A stretch of DNA of 64,000 nucleotides from Pseudomonas sp. FP2309. GTDB taxonomy: Bacteria > Pseudomonadota > Gammaproteobacteria > Pseudomonadales > Pseudomonadaceae. A program made the translations under genes and the position numbers. The notes beneath the pieces are model-generated. The model worked only from the letters and a program-made list of their open reading frames with translations, ran no database searches and had not been told where the DNA came from. The stretch spans positions 806,001 to 870,000 of the forward strand of contig NZ_CP117439.1 in assembly GCF_030687575.1 (NCBI RefSeq), in the 5' to 3' direction. Of this stretch, positions 28,003 to 37,838 are shown piece after piece. The stretch's first letter is position 1; the number at the start of each line of letters is the position of its first letter.

Positions 28003-28482
28003 TTAGCGTGCCAAGCGGTGCAGCCCGACAAAAAGCCCCGCCCACAGCACCGCCAACCCGGCCATCGTCGGGCCCAGGGCATAGCCGAACTGCACCCCCG
28101 CCAATTGGCTCCCCGCGTAATACGACAACGGCCCGCCCACCGCCCCAAGCAGGGCGGCGCGCCACCAGGGCCGGGCGCTCCAGGCCAGGCAATGACGCAA
28201 TGTGGTCGCCAGTACGGCCCACAGCAGCATCAGCCAAAAGGGAATCAACGGCCCTGGCTCGCTGAACTGGAACACTCCGACGGTACGCAACACCGTGTCC
28301 ACCAGCGTGCCTGCCAGCGCGACGCTGATGATCAGCAGGCCTTCGTCGGCCCACGAACTTATCCACAGCAGGTGAACGGCCAGTACGGCCAGCCCGACCA
28401 GCAGCCATGGGCTGTCGCCGCCCAGCACACAGGCAAACCACGCGCACTGGAACAGCGCGGCATTGGCCAGGGTTTTAAGCAT
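28003..28482 (-). CDS. DUF2878 integral membrane protein
   Basis: This 159-residue protein has about five hydrophobic helices and the DUF2878 pattern (DEGLLI near residue 46, GPLIPFWLMLLWA near 77). It overlaps the 3' end of the cfa-type gene by 8 bases. It is therefore the last gene of the eight-gene photolyase/fatty-acid operon, in line with a membrane-lipid setting. No biochemical role is known to me. Confidence 0.85.
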   Translation of the reverse strand: MLKTLANAALFQCAWFACVLGGDSPWLLVGLAVLAVHLLWISSWADEGLLIISVALAGTLVDTVLRTVGVFQFSEPGPLIPFWLMLLWAVLATTLRHCLAWSARPWWRAALLGAVGGPLSYYAGSQLAGVQFGYALGPTMAGLAVLWAGLFVGLHRLAR

Positions 28483-29746
28483 TGAAGCGCCCGAGCAACG
28501 GAGGGTTAATGGCTGACGGCTTGGCCAGCAACAACTGGGCGGTGCCGATGGTGCGCTCCATGAAGCCGCCTTCGCAGTAGCACAGGTAAAACTCCCACAG
28601 CCGCAGGAAGTATTCGTCGTAGCCCAATTCCGTCAGACGGCTGTGTGCGCGGCGAAAGTTCTCATGCCACAGACGCAACGTTCGCGCGTAATGCAGGCCG
28701 AAGTCTTCCATGTGCAACAGGTTCATGTCGGTGTCGCGGCTGACGATGTGCAGCATGTTCTGCACGCTGGGCAGTGCGCCGCCGGGGAAAATGTAGCGCT
28801 GGATAAAGTCGACGCTGTTTTTGGCCTGTTCGTAGCGCTGTTCACGAATGGTGATGGCTTGCAGCAGCATCAGGCCGTCACGCTTGAGCAGGTGCGCGCA
28901 TTGTTTGAAATAGGTCGGCAGAAACCGATGGCCCACCGCTTCGATCATCTCGATCGACACCAGCTTGTCGTACTGGCCGGTAAGGTCGCGATAGTCGCTC
29001 AGCAGCAAGGTGACCTGGTCTTGCAAACCCAGGGCCTGGACGCGCTGTTCGGTGTAGGCGAATTGCTCCTTGGACAAGGTCGTGGTGGTGACCTTGCAGC
29101 CATAGTGCTGCGCGGCATACAGCGCCATGCTGCCCCAGCCGGTGCCGATTTCCAGCAGGTGGTCGGTGGGCTTTAGCGCAAGCTTCTGGCAGATGCGCTC
29201 CAGTTTGTTCAGTTGCGCCTGTTCCAGCGTGTCGTCCGGCGACAGAAATTGCGCCGCCGAGTACATCATGGTCGGGTCGAGGAATTCTTCGAACAGGTCG
29301 TTGCCCAGGTCGTAGTGGGCCGCAATGTTTTTCTGCGAGCCCTTGCGCGTGTTGCGGTTGAGCCAGTGCAGCCCTTGGGTGAACGGCCGCGCCAGGCGCG
29401 CCAGGCCACCTTCCATCGCATCGAGGACATCCAGGTTGCTGACCATCACACGCACCACCGCGGTCAGGTCCGGGCTGGTCCAGTAGCCGTGGATAAATGC
29501 CTCGCCGGCGCCGATGGAACCGTTTGCCGCCACCAGGCCCCACACGGCCGGATCGAGGATTTGGATTTCTCCCAGCAGGTGCGCTTCCCGTGCGCCGAAG
29601 ACCTGCCGTTCGCCATCCTCGATCACCACGAGTTGGCCGTGGCGCAATTGGCTGAGTTGACGCAGCACGCCCTTGCGCAGCAGCGCGGTGGTCATGCCAT
29701 TGACGTTCAGGCGGTTAGCCTTGACCGATAAGCTAGGGGATTTCAT
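28475..29746 (-). CDS. Cyclopropane-fatty-acid synthase family SAM methyltransferase
   Basis: Starting at the ATG at 29746 (MKSPSLSV), this has 423 residues. It shows the CFA layout: an N-terminal lipid-binding domain (1-120), then a methyltransferase domain with LLEIGTGWGSMALYAA near residue 194 and the conserved C-terminal YEQ/WEFYLCYCEGGF region. It is encoded with DUF1365 and an FAD amine oxidase, as in light or singlet-oxygen regulons. In such clusters the enzyme may methylate unsaturated fatty acids differently from housekeeping Cfa (furan fatty acid synthesis is one proposal). Confidence 0.88.
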   Translation of the reverse strand: MKSPSLSVKANRLNVNGMTTALLRKGVLRQLSQLRHGQLVVIEDGERQVFGAREAHLLGEIQILDPAVWGLVAANGSIGAGEAFIHGYWTSPDLTAVVRVMVSNLDVLDAMEGGLARLARPFTQGLHWLNRNTRKGSQKNIAAHYDLGNDLFEEFLDPTMMYSAAQFLSPDDTLEQAQLNKLERICQKLALKPTDHLLEIGTGWGSMALYAAQHYGCKVTTTTLSKEQFAYTEQRVQALGLQDQVTLLLSDYRDLTGQYDKLVSIEMIEAVGHRFLPTYFKQCAHLLKRDGLMLLQAITIREQRYEQAKNSVDFIQRYIFPGGALPSVQNMLHIVSRDTDMNLLHMEDFGLHYARTLRLWHENFRRAHSRLTELGYDEYFLRLWEFYLCYCEGGFMERTIGTAQLLLAKPSAINPPLLGRFNA

Positions 29747-30542
29747 GGCGGCGATCCTTGGTGTACCCAACTGCTGTGCGAGAGGCGCCATCGGCGGCGC
29801 GGTGGGAAAAAATCGGTGTGCGTTTGAGCAATAGGCGCAGGGCCTGCCAGTAAATCGCCAGGCAGGTCTTGGCGGTCATCCACGGGAAATGCCACAGGTA
29901 ACCGTGCAGGCTGGCGCGGTTCAGCGCGTGCTTTTGCAGGCTCAGGGTGGCGTCGAAGACTTTTACTTCGCCCTGCCAGTCGGCCATGTGCACGCCGAGC
30001 CTGGCGGCGGGTGGGCTGAAGCTCATGCGGTATTCCAGGTCGCGGGGTAAAAACGGCGACACATGAAAGGCCTTGGCCACGGCGAAGTGTTGGTGCTCAT
30101 CGGCGCTCAAGGGTTGGGCCGGCAGCACGTAGTGATAACGCTCGCGCCACGGGGTGTTGGTCACTTCACACAGGATCGCGGCCAGTTTTCCGTCGGCCTC
30201 GAAGCAGTAGAAGAAACTCACGGGATTAAAAGCCAGGCCCCAACTGCGGGCCTGGGTTAGCAGGCAGATAACGCCCTGGGGTGTACGCCCCAGAGCCTTG
30301 CCGACTTCCTGGCGCACGGCATCGCTCAAGCTCATGCCGTGGCGCGTCAATTCACGCAGGTAGTCCTGCTGGCGAAAGCCGAAGGGGGCCAGGCGGCTGC
30401 GTCCGGCCAGGGGCGACAGCCCGAGTACTTGCTCTTCTTCGCTCAAATCCAGGTACAGCAGGCCGATGCGGTAGCGAAAGGCGTGGGCCCTGGGCGCAAA
30501 CCGGCGATGGGCGATCCAGCCGCTGTACAGGGCGCTGTTCAC
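29733..30542 (-). CDS. DUF1365 domain protein
   Basis: This 269-residue protein begins SALYSGWIAHRRFAPRAHAFRYR, read in two pieces as the DUF1365 N-terminal signature. It includes the conserved FNPVSFFYCF near residue 106 and HVSPF near 152. DUF1365 genes nearly always sit beside a Cfa-type methyltransferase and an FAD amine oxidase and are assumed to act on membrane fatty acids; the reaction is not known. It overlaps the amine oxidase gene by 4 bases and cfa by 14. Confidence 0.9.
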   Translation of the reverse strand: MNSALYSGWIAHRRFAPRAHAFRYRIGLLYLDLSEEEQVLGLSPLAGRSRLAPFGFRQQDYLRELTRHGMSLSDAVRQEVGKALGRTPQGVICLLTQARSWGLAFNPVSFFYCFEADGKLAAILCEVTNTPWRERYHYVLPAQPLSADEHQHFAVAKAFHVSPFLPRDLEYRMSFSPPAARLGVHMADWQGEVKVFDATLSLQKHALNRASLHGYLWHFPWMTAKTCLAIYWQALRLLLKRTPIFSHRAADGASRTAVGYTKDRRHEIP

Positions 30543-31786
30543 AGGGTTTCACCAAAGGCCTGGGCTACGCGCAAGGCGCTGACCACGCCGTCCTCATGAA
30601 AACCATTGGCCCAGTAGGCTCCGCAATAAAAGGTGTGACGAGTGCCGGCCAGTTCCTGCCAGCGGTTCTGCGCGGCCACCGCGGCCAGGCTGTATTGCGG
30701 ATGGGCGTAGGTGTAGCGCGCCAGGATCTTCAGCGGGTTGATCATGGCTGTCTGGTTGAGGCTCACACAAAACGTGGTCTCGCTGTCGATGCCTTGCAGG
30801 ATATTCATGTCATAGGTGACGGCCGCCTGGGTCTGCGTGGCGCCGCTCAGGCGATAGTTCCAACTGGCCCAGGCCAGTTTGCGGTCGGGCAGCAGTCGGG
30901 TGTCGGTGTGCAGTACCACATCGTTGTCGGCGTAGGGCAGGGCGCCGAGGATCTCCTGTTCGGCCTGGCTGGGATCGCCCAACAGCGCCAGGGCCTGGTC
31001 GCTGTGGCAGGCGAACACCACCTTATCGAACGCCTCGGTGCCGGCTGCGCTGTGGATAACCACGCCGTCTGCATCACGCTCGACGCCATGTACCGCGCAA
31101 TTGAGGCGGATGTGTTCGCGAAAGCTGCGGGTCAGCGGTTCGATATAACGACTGGAGCCGCCTTTGATCACGCACCATTGCGGGCGGTTGTTCACCGAGA
31201 GCAACCCGTGGTTCTTGAAGAAGCGCACAAAGAACTGCAACGGAAAGCCCAGCATGTCTGCCAGGGACATCGACCAGATCGCCGCGCCCATCGGCACGAT
31301 GTAGTGCCGGACGAACCGCTCGCCGTAGCCGCCGGCCTTGAGGTAATCGCCCAGGGTCATCTCGGGGCTTATGCGCTGTTCTTGCAGGTCCAGCGGCGCC
31401 TGACGGTTGAAGCGCAGGATGTCGCGCAACATGCCCCAGAACCCAGGGGACAGAATATTGCGCCGCTGTGCAAACAAGCTGTTGAGGTTGTTGCCGTTGT
31501 ACTCGAACCGGGTGTTTTCGTCATGCACCGAAAAGCTCATTTCGGTGGGCTTGAACGTCACGCCGATCTGCCCCAGCAGGCGAATGAAGTTGGGGTAGGT
31601 CCAGTCGTTGAACACGATAAAACCGGTGTCCACGGTGTAGTGCTTGCCGTCAACCGAGACGTCGACCGTGTGGGTATGCCCGCCGATGCGGTCACCCGCT
31701 TCGAACAGCGTGATTTCGTGCTGGCGGCTGAGCAGGTAAGCACTGGTCAGCCCGGCGATGCCGCTGCCGATGATGGCGATCTTCAC
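30539..31786 (-). CDS. FAD-dependent amine oxidase-like flavoprotein
   Basis: The start is a GTG at 31786 sharing GTGA with the SDR gene; the open frame to 31873 lies inside the SDR gene. The 415 residues begin with a dinucleotide-binding motif IAIIGSGIAGLTSAYLL and contain GGHTHTVDV near residue 43, typical of the NAD(P)-binding/desaturase-like amine oxidases that accompany DUF1365 and Cfa. It probably oxidises a fatty-acyl intermediate in the same pathway, which is inference from context. Confidence 0.88.
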   Translation of the reverse strand: MKIAIIGSGIAGLTSAYLLSRQHEITLFEAGDRIGGHTHTVDVSVDGKHYTVDTGFIVFNDWTYPNFIRLLGQIGVTFKPTEMSFSVHDENTRFEYNGNNLNSLFAQRRNILSPGFWGMLRDILRFNRQAPLDLQEQRISPEMTLGDYLKAGGYGERFVRHYIVPMGAAIWSMSLADMLGFPLQFFVRFFKNHGLLSVNNRPQWCVIKGGSSRYIEPLTRSFREHIRLNCAVHGVERDADGVVIHSAAGTEAFDKVVFACHSDQALALLGDPSQAEQEILGALPYADNDVVLHTDTRLLPDRKLAWASWNYRLSGATQTQAAVTYDMNILQGIDSETTFCVSLNQTAMINPLKILARYTYAHPQYSLAAVAAQNRWQELAGTRHTFYCGAYWANGFHEDGVVSALRVAQAFGETL

Positions 31787-32565
31787 AGGTCGTCCTTTTT
31801 CGGTGGCTGGCTGCGCAGCATGCGTTTGCCGATGATCAGTTGGGCGCGGTTCGGCAACTTCGACAGCGGCCACAAGGTGGCGATGAACAGCGCCGGGAAG
31901 GCGATTTCCAGCGGGCGTTTATCCAGCTTGGCGAAGATATGCCGTGCGGCTTTATCGGCCGGCCAGCTCAGGGGCATCGGGAAGTCATTGCGCTCGGTGA
32001 GCGGGGTGTCGACGAAGCCTGGGCTGATCACCGTGACGTCGATGTTCTCCGGCGACAGGCCGATGCGCAGGGATTCGAACAGATACCGCAGACCTGCCTT
32101 GGACGCCCCATAGGCTTCGGCGCGGGGCATCGGCAGGTACGTGACGGCGCTGGCCACGCCCACTAAATGCGGGGTAACCCCGGCGCGCAACAACGGCAGG
32201 GCCGCCTCGATGCAGTAGCTGCTGGCGAGCAGGTTGGTGCGCACCACGTGCTCGATGATCGAGGCATCGAACTGCCGCGCGTCAACGTATTCACAGGTGC
32301 CGGCATTGAGGATCACCGTGTCCAGCGAGCCCCAGACCTGAGTGATACGTTCGCCGATTTCGCGCACGGTCTGGCTGTTGGTCAGGTCGCCGGCCACCAC
32401 CAGCACCTGGCCGGGATAACGTTGGGCGAGGGCGTCCAGCGGCGCCTGGGTGCGCGAACTCAGGGCCACATGGGCACCGCTGTCGAGCAGTTCCACGGCC
32501 AGGGCGGCACCGATGCCACTGCTGGCGCCGGTCAGCCAATAACGTCGAGGCTGCACTGCGTTCAT
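31783..32565 (-). CDS. Short-chain dehydrogenase/reductase
   Basis: This 260-residue protein has the classical SDR NADP motif TGASSGIGAAL near residue 13, NAG near 87 and the YGASK catalytic Tyr/Lys near 152. It has a C-terminal hydrophobic extension. It overlaps both neighbours by 4 bases (ATGA/GTGA). The substrate is unknown; operon context suggests lipid or flavin-linked redox chemistry in the photolyase cluster. Confidence 0.9.
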   Translation of the reverse strand: MNAVQPRRYWLTGASSGIGAALAVELLDSGAHVALSSRTQAPLDALAQRYPGQVLVVAGDLTNSQTVREIGERITQVWGSLDTVILNAGTCEYVDARQFDASIIEHVVRTNLLASSYCIEAALPLLRAGVTPHLVGVASAVTYLPMPRAEAYGASKAGLRYLFESLRIGLSPENIDVTVISPGFVDTPLTERNDFPMPLSWPADKAARHIFAKLDKRPLEIAFPALFIATLWPLSKLPNRAQLIIGKRMLRSQPPKKDDL

Positions 32566-32984
32566 CCCACTCTCCTTTTCAACCAGCTGACGACGCGGCC
32601 CAGGACAGGCAGGTGTTCGTACAGCATGGCGCCGGCATCAAAATAATCACGGTGGCGATACACCTTGTCGCGCCACATCAAGTGCGAGCAGCCTTCCACC
32701 CTGATGACCTTGCCCTTGGCCAGTCGCGGGTGGCAGAAGCTCATTTTCCAGCGCAGGTAGCCTTCCCCTTCCGCCACTTGGTCGAAGCCGTGAAAGTCGA
32801 AGCGTAATTGGCTGACGTTGCTGTACAGCGATTCAAAGTAGGCGTGCAGCGCCGTCAGACCGTGCACTTCGTGCAGTGGGTCGGTGAAGGTGATGTCTTT
32901 GCTGTACAGGCTGTCGAGCAGGTGCAGGTTGTGCTTGTCCAGCGTGGCAAAGGTGTGGGCGAAGCGGCGCAGGAAGTCACTCAT
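32562..32984 (-). CDS. SnoaL/NTF2-like protein
   Basis: This 140-residue protein has the NTF2-like pattern: an N-terminal helix (FATLDKHNLHLLDSLYSKD), FTDPLHEVHG, then beta-strands with WRDKVYRHRDYFD near 110. Such small alpha+beta barrels act as hydrolases, isomerases or binding proteins. It overlaps the photolyase gene by 8 bases and the SDR gene by 4. Its role in the operon is unknown. Confidence 0.85.
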   Translation of the reverse strand: MSDFLRRFAHTFATLDKHNLHLLDSLYSKDITFTDPLHEVHGLTALHAYFESLYSNVSQLRFDFHGFDQVAEGEGYLRWKMSFCHPRLAKGKVIRVEGCSHLMWRDKVYRHRDYFDAGAMLYEHLPVLGRVVSWLKRRVG

Positions 32985-34419
32985 GCTCGGCCACCTCCTG
33001 ACGCGACGGCAGGCTGCGGAACGCGGCCAGTGCGCGTTCGCGGGATTTTTTCAGGTCGACGATGGCGCGCGGGTAGTCCGCCACGCCAAACAAACCGCCG
33101 ACGGCGTCGGGGTTGTGCACTTCTTTTTTGTTCAGCGCGGCCAGTTCCGGCAACCAGTGCTTGATGAACACACCTTCGCTGTCGAATTTTTCCGACTGGC
33201 TCAAGGGGCTGAAAATACGGAAGTACGGTGCCGAGTCGGTGCCGGTGGACGAACTCCACTGCCAGCCGCCGTTGTTGGCCGCCAGGTCACCGTCGATCAA
33301 GTGGCGCATAAAGAAGCGCTCGCCTTCACGCCAGTCGATCAACAGGTTCTTGGTGAGGAACATCGCCACCACCATGCGCAGGCGGTTGTGCATCCAACCG
33401 GTTTCCAGCAATTGGCGCATCGCGGCGTCGATGATCGGCAGGCCGGTGCGGGCTTCTTGCCAGGCTGCCAGGTCCTTGGGCGCATCGCGCCAGGCCACGG
33501 CTTCAGTCTCGGGGCGGAACGCACGGTGGCGCGACACCCGTGGGTAGCCCACCAGAATGTGCTTATAGAACTCGCGCCAGAGCAGTTCGTTGATCCAGGT
33601 GATGGCGCCGACGTCGCCACTGTCGAACTCGCCCCCGTTGGCTTGCAAGGCCGCGTGCAGGCATTGGCGCGGCGACACCACGCCTGCGGCAAGGTACGCC
33701 GACAGCTGGCTGGTGCCGGGCTTGGCAGGGAAGTCGCGCTCGTCCTTGTAGTAGCTGATTTGCTGGTCGGCGAACGCGTCGAGGCGGCGTCGGGCTTCGT
33801 CTTCGCCGGCGGGCCAGAGGGCACGCAGTGTATCGCTGGGCGGGGCGAAACCATCGACCGTATTCGGTACCAGGTCGCTTTTCAACTGCAGGACTGCCTG
33901 GGCCTTTGGGGTGGCGACAATGGGCGGCAGGGCGCTGTGCAGGCGCGCGTAACAGACCTTGCGGAACTGGCTGAACACCTGGAAGTAGGTGCCGGTTTTG
34001 GTCAGCACGCTGCCCGGTTGAAAGAACAGTTGGTCCAGGTAGCGGTGGAAGGTCACGCCGCAGTCCTGCACGGCCTCGGCCACCGCCGCGTCGCGTCGGC
34101 TTTCGTGGATGCCGTATTCCTCGTTGACGTGTACCGACTCCACCGACAGCTCGCGGCACAGCTGGCTGAGCACGCCGGGCGCTTGATCCCAGGTCGGTGC
34201 CGTGCGGATCAGCAGCGGTATGTTCAAGGTGGTCAGCGCCTGGCTCAACGTCTGCAGGTTGCGCAGCCAGAAGTCCACTTTGCACGGTGCATCGTCGTGG
34301 GCCAGCCACTGCTCGGGCGTGATCAGGTACACGGCGGCCACCGGTCCGCGCTGGCTCGCGGCGGCCAGGGCAGTGTTGTCGTGAAGGCGCAGGTCGGTGC
34401 GCAGCCAGATCAGGTGCAT
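32977..34419 (-). CDS. phrB: Deoxyribodipyrimidine photolyase (class I CPD)
   Basis: This 480-residue enzyme has the N-terminal antenna-binding domain (LIWLRTDLRLHDNTAL) and the C-terminal FAD domain. The latter shows WINELLWREFYKHIL near residue 277, TGLPIIDAAMRQL near 330 and the WQWSSSTGTD motif near 385 that carries flavin-contacting residues. It repairs UV cyclobutane dimers in light. The start directly follows the MerR stop, so the two are coupled, as in LitR-regulated light-inducible clusters. Confidence 0.96.
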   Translation of the reverse strand: MHLIWLRTDLRLHDNTALAAASQRGPVAAVYLITPEQWLAHDDAPCKVDFWLRNLQTLSQALTTLNIPLLIRTAPTWDQAPGVLSQLCRELSVESVHVNEEYGIHESRRDAAVAEAVQDCGVTFHRYLDQLFFQPGSVLTKTGTYFQVFSQFRKVCYARLHSALPPIVATPKAQAVLQLKSDLVPNTVDGFAPPSDTLRALWPAGEDEARRRLDAFADQQISYYKDERDFPAKPGTSQLSAYLAAGVVSPRQCLHAALQANGGEFDSGDVGAITWINELLWREFYKHILVGYPRVSRHRAFRPETEAVAWRDAPKDLAAWQEARTGLPIIDAAMRQLLETGWMHNRLRMVVAMFLTKNLLIDWREGERFFMRHLIDGDLAANNGGWQWSSSTGTDSAPYFRIFSPLSQSEKFDSEGVFIKHWLPELAALNKKEVHNPDAVGGLFGVADYPRAIVDLKKSRERALAAFRSLPSRQEVAEHE

Positions 34420-35352
34420 TTACAGAAGTCCACGCTGGAGCAGTAACTGGTGGGCCGACAATGGGTCCTCGGCGACGAACAATGCGGGGATGTCACGGGT
34501 TAATACCGCCAACTCGGCCTGGTGGATGCATACCGTCGGTCCGACGATCAATTTTGCGCAATCGATGCCCCCCAGCAGTTTGTTCAGCGCGGGGAGGTTC
34601 AGGGCCTTGCTCGAATACAGCAGCACTGCGCGTGGTTGCAGGTGCTCCACCGCCAGGGCCAGTTCGCCGGTGGGCAGCGGCCAATCGAACACCTCCACCG
34701 GGCAGTCGGCGCTGCTGGCCAGCCAGGCGCTGAGCCACAGGTGCGGCTCCAGCGGCAGGTCCGACTGGTTGACCAGCAACAGTGGTGCACCGTGCAACTG
34801 GCGATTGTTGTGGTAGATGCGTGCGCCGAACTTGCTGCGCAGCCAGGACAGGAAAAACACCCGTTCCATCTGTGCGCCAAACTGGCCCTGCCAACGCAGT
34901 TCCAGTTCTTTGATCAGCGGCAGCATCAGTTGCTCGCACAGAGTGCGCGGCGGGTACAGCGCCATGGCCTGGTTAAAGGCATCGTCGACCCGGCGCTCGG
35001 CCAACTCACTGATGGCTTGCACCAGATTCTGACGCATAACATGCCATTCACTTTCGACGGCGTCGTCGGGGCTCGCCTGGGCGGAGTCGATCAGGTTTTT
35101 CACCTGGCTGACCGGTACGCCGCGATTGAGCCAAGTGAGGATGGTGTGGATACGTTGCACGTGGTCGGCGCTGAACAATCGATGTCCCTTGGGTGTGCGC
35201 TGGGGCACGATCAAGCCATAACGGCGCTCCCAGGCGCGCAGGGTCACGGCATTGACGCCGGTCTGTCGCGCCACCTCGCGGATCGGCAACCAGCCGTCTT
35301 CGAGAGCCTGGGTGATGTCTTCGCCGGGTTCGTCCAGCAGGGCAGGTTTCAT
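34420..35352 (-). CDS. MerR-family regulator with cobalamin-binding-like domain (class II LitR type)
   Basis: This 310-residue regulator has a MerR helix-turn-helix at residues 20-90 (IREVARQTGVNAVTLRAWERRYG). A helical linker and a C-terminal Rossmann-like region resembling the CarH/LitR B12-binding domain follow. I do not find the DxHxxG cobalamin-ligating motif. That fits class II LitR proteins, which work without B12 and, in P. putida, together with a LOV photoreceptor. It is second in the operon and probably controls it through the TGTACA sites at 36.3 kb. Confidence 0.85.
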   Translation of the reverse strand: MKPALLDEPGEDITQALEDGWLPIREVARQTGVNAVTLRAWERRYGLIVPQRTPKGHRLFSADHVQRIHTILTWLNRGVPVSQVKNLIDSAQASPDDAVESEWHVMRQNLVQAISELAERRVDDAFNQAMALYPPRTLCEQLMLPLIKELELRWQGQFGAQMERVFFLSWLRSKFGARIYHNNRQLHGAPLLLVNQSDLPLEPHLWLSAWLASSADCPVEVFDWPLPTGELALAVEHLQPRAVLLYSSKALNLPALNKLLGGIDCAKLIVGPTVCIHQAELAVLTRDIPALFVAEDPLSAHQLLLQRGLL

Positions 35353-35355
35353 GGT

Positions 35356-36315
35356 TTAAATCGCATTGCGCAGGCTGAGGTTTTCCGGGTGCGGTTGCAG
35401 GTAGGCCTGCTGCGCGATGTAGCGATCCGGATGTTGGCGAAAGTGGTGCTTGAGCAGCGTCAGCGGCACCACCAGCGGCACAATGCCGTGGCGGTACTGG
35501 CCGATGACGGTCTGCATTTCCTGTTTGTCGTCGGCGCTGATGACCTGCTTGAGGTAGCCGCTGATGTGCTGCAGCACGTTGCTGTGAGTGCCGCGGGTGG
35601 CGCACTTGGTCAGGCCGGTCATCAGTTCACTGAAATAACCGTTGGACAGCGCTTCAAGGTCGGTGGTTTTTTCCATGCTGCCCAACAGGTGGCCCAGGCG
35701 CTTGTAATGCACCGGGCTGTGGGCCATCAACAGGTATTTGTAGCGCGAGTGAAAGGCCAGCAGGCGATGGCGCGTCAGGCCCTCGGCCAATAAACGCTGC
35801 CAGCTGGCGTAGACGAACACGCGGGTCAGGAAATTTTCGCGCAGCACCGGATCGTTCAGTCTGCCGTCTTCTTCGACCGGCAGATTCGGGTGCCGGGCGC
35901 AGAAGGCCCGGGCATAGATGCCGCGCCCACCGCCGTCCACCGGCGCTCCATTTTCGCGGTACACCTTGACCCGCTCCAGGCCGCAGGACGGCGACTTTTG
36001 CATGAAGATGTAGCCGCACAGGTCGGTGTGTTCACGCGCCATCTGCCGCCCGTACTCATCCAGCGGCCGGGTCACGTTGAGGTCGCGATGCACGGTGCCG
36101 ACGGCTTGCGGGTCGGCCGCGTCGCCCACCAGGCGGATGGTCTCGCGGGGGATGCCCAGGCCGATCGCAACTTCAGGGCATAACGGCACATAGTCGAAAT
36201 AGTCGGCCAGGGTCTGGGTGCACAGGAGTGACTGCTTGTGGCCGCCGTTGAAACGCACGTTTTCGCCCAGCAGGCAGGCGCTGATGCCGATCTTCGGTTT
36301 CGCGGGGTTGGACAT
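35356..36315 (-). CDS. DUF523-DUF1722 fusion protein (TudS/YbgA-like)
   Basis: The start is the ATG at 36315 (MSNPAKPKIG) with AGAGG seven bases upstream; a TTG two codons earlier is less likely. The 319 residues comprise DUF523 (about 5-155) with cysteines Cys14 (SACLLG), Cys46 (LCPEV) and Cys111 (SPSCG), then DUF1722 (about 190-315). The DUF523 protein TudS is a [4Fe-4S] thiouracil desulfidase with three such cysteines. YbgA-type genes commonly lie beside phr, as in E. coli. This is the first gene of the operon, behind the TGTACA sites. Confidence 0.9.
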   Translation of the reverse strand: MSNPAKPKIGISACLLGENVRFNGGHKQSLLCTQTLADYFDYVPLCPEVAIGLGIPRETIRLVGDAADPQAVGTVHRDLNVTRPLDEYGRQMAREHTDLCGYIFMQKSPSCGLERVKVYRENGAPVDGGGRGIYARAFCARHPNLPVEEDGRLNDPVLRENFLTRVFVYASWQRLLAEGLTRHRLLAFHSRYKYLLMAHSPVHYKRLGHLLGSMEKTTDLEALSNGYFSELMTGLTKCATRGTHSNVLQHISGYLKQVISADDKQEMQTVIGQYRHGIVPLVVPLTLLKHHFRQHPDRYIAQQAYLQPHPENLSLRNAI

Positions 36316-36337
36316 AAGCAAACCTCTGCAAGATTCC

Positions 36338-36411
36338 TGTACAAACTAAATACGCTGTACAACTAAATCTCATCATAGGTTTGAAGCTGTACAAGTCAAA
36401 TTATTTGTACA
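36338..36411 (-). promoter_or_regulatory. Two pairs of TGTACA sites (probable MerR/LitR-type operators)
   Basis: TGTACA occurs at 36338, 36356, 36388 and 36406. Within each pair the copies are exactly 18 bases apart. On the minus strand the extended motif TTGTACAG(C/G) recurs. The sites lie 20-100 bases upstream of the DUF523 start, in a gap with no gene. An analogous pair lies upstream of the flavoprotein gene. Binding by the encoded MerR protein is inference. Confidence 0.65.
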
Positions 36412-36427
36412 GCTTTTTGCGGGCGGG

Positions 36428-37656
<1,229 letters not shown>

Positions 37657-37675
37657 CTACGCCGACACCAATAGC

Positions 37676-37699
37676 TGTACAATCTTGTTTTTTGGTATA
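37676..37699 (-). promoter_or_regulatory. TGTACA site with degenerate partner upstream of the renalase-like gene
   Basis: TGTACA at 37676-37681 and GGTATA at 37694-37699 have the same 18-base spacing as the pairs at 36.3 kb. On the minus strand the site reads TTGTACAGC, identical to part of those copies. It lies about 50 bases before the flavoprotein start. Confidence 0.5.
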
Positions 37700-37838
37700 A
37701 GTTTTGGCGTGCCTGAACGTGTGGCGTGACCTAAGGTTAAAGCTGAGGGTTAAACCAGCGTCGCGCCCGATTAAAAATTGATCCCTGTTTATAAAATAGA
37801 CCAGTGATCGGCGGCGAACGTTACATGAGGAAGATCCC

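Noticed and set aside
30281-32113. Long plus-strand frames opposite the amine oxidase and photolyase genes (also 32884-34446 and 34522-35793)
   Set aside because: All are antisense to well-supported genes of the overlapping minus-strand operon.
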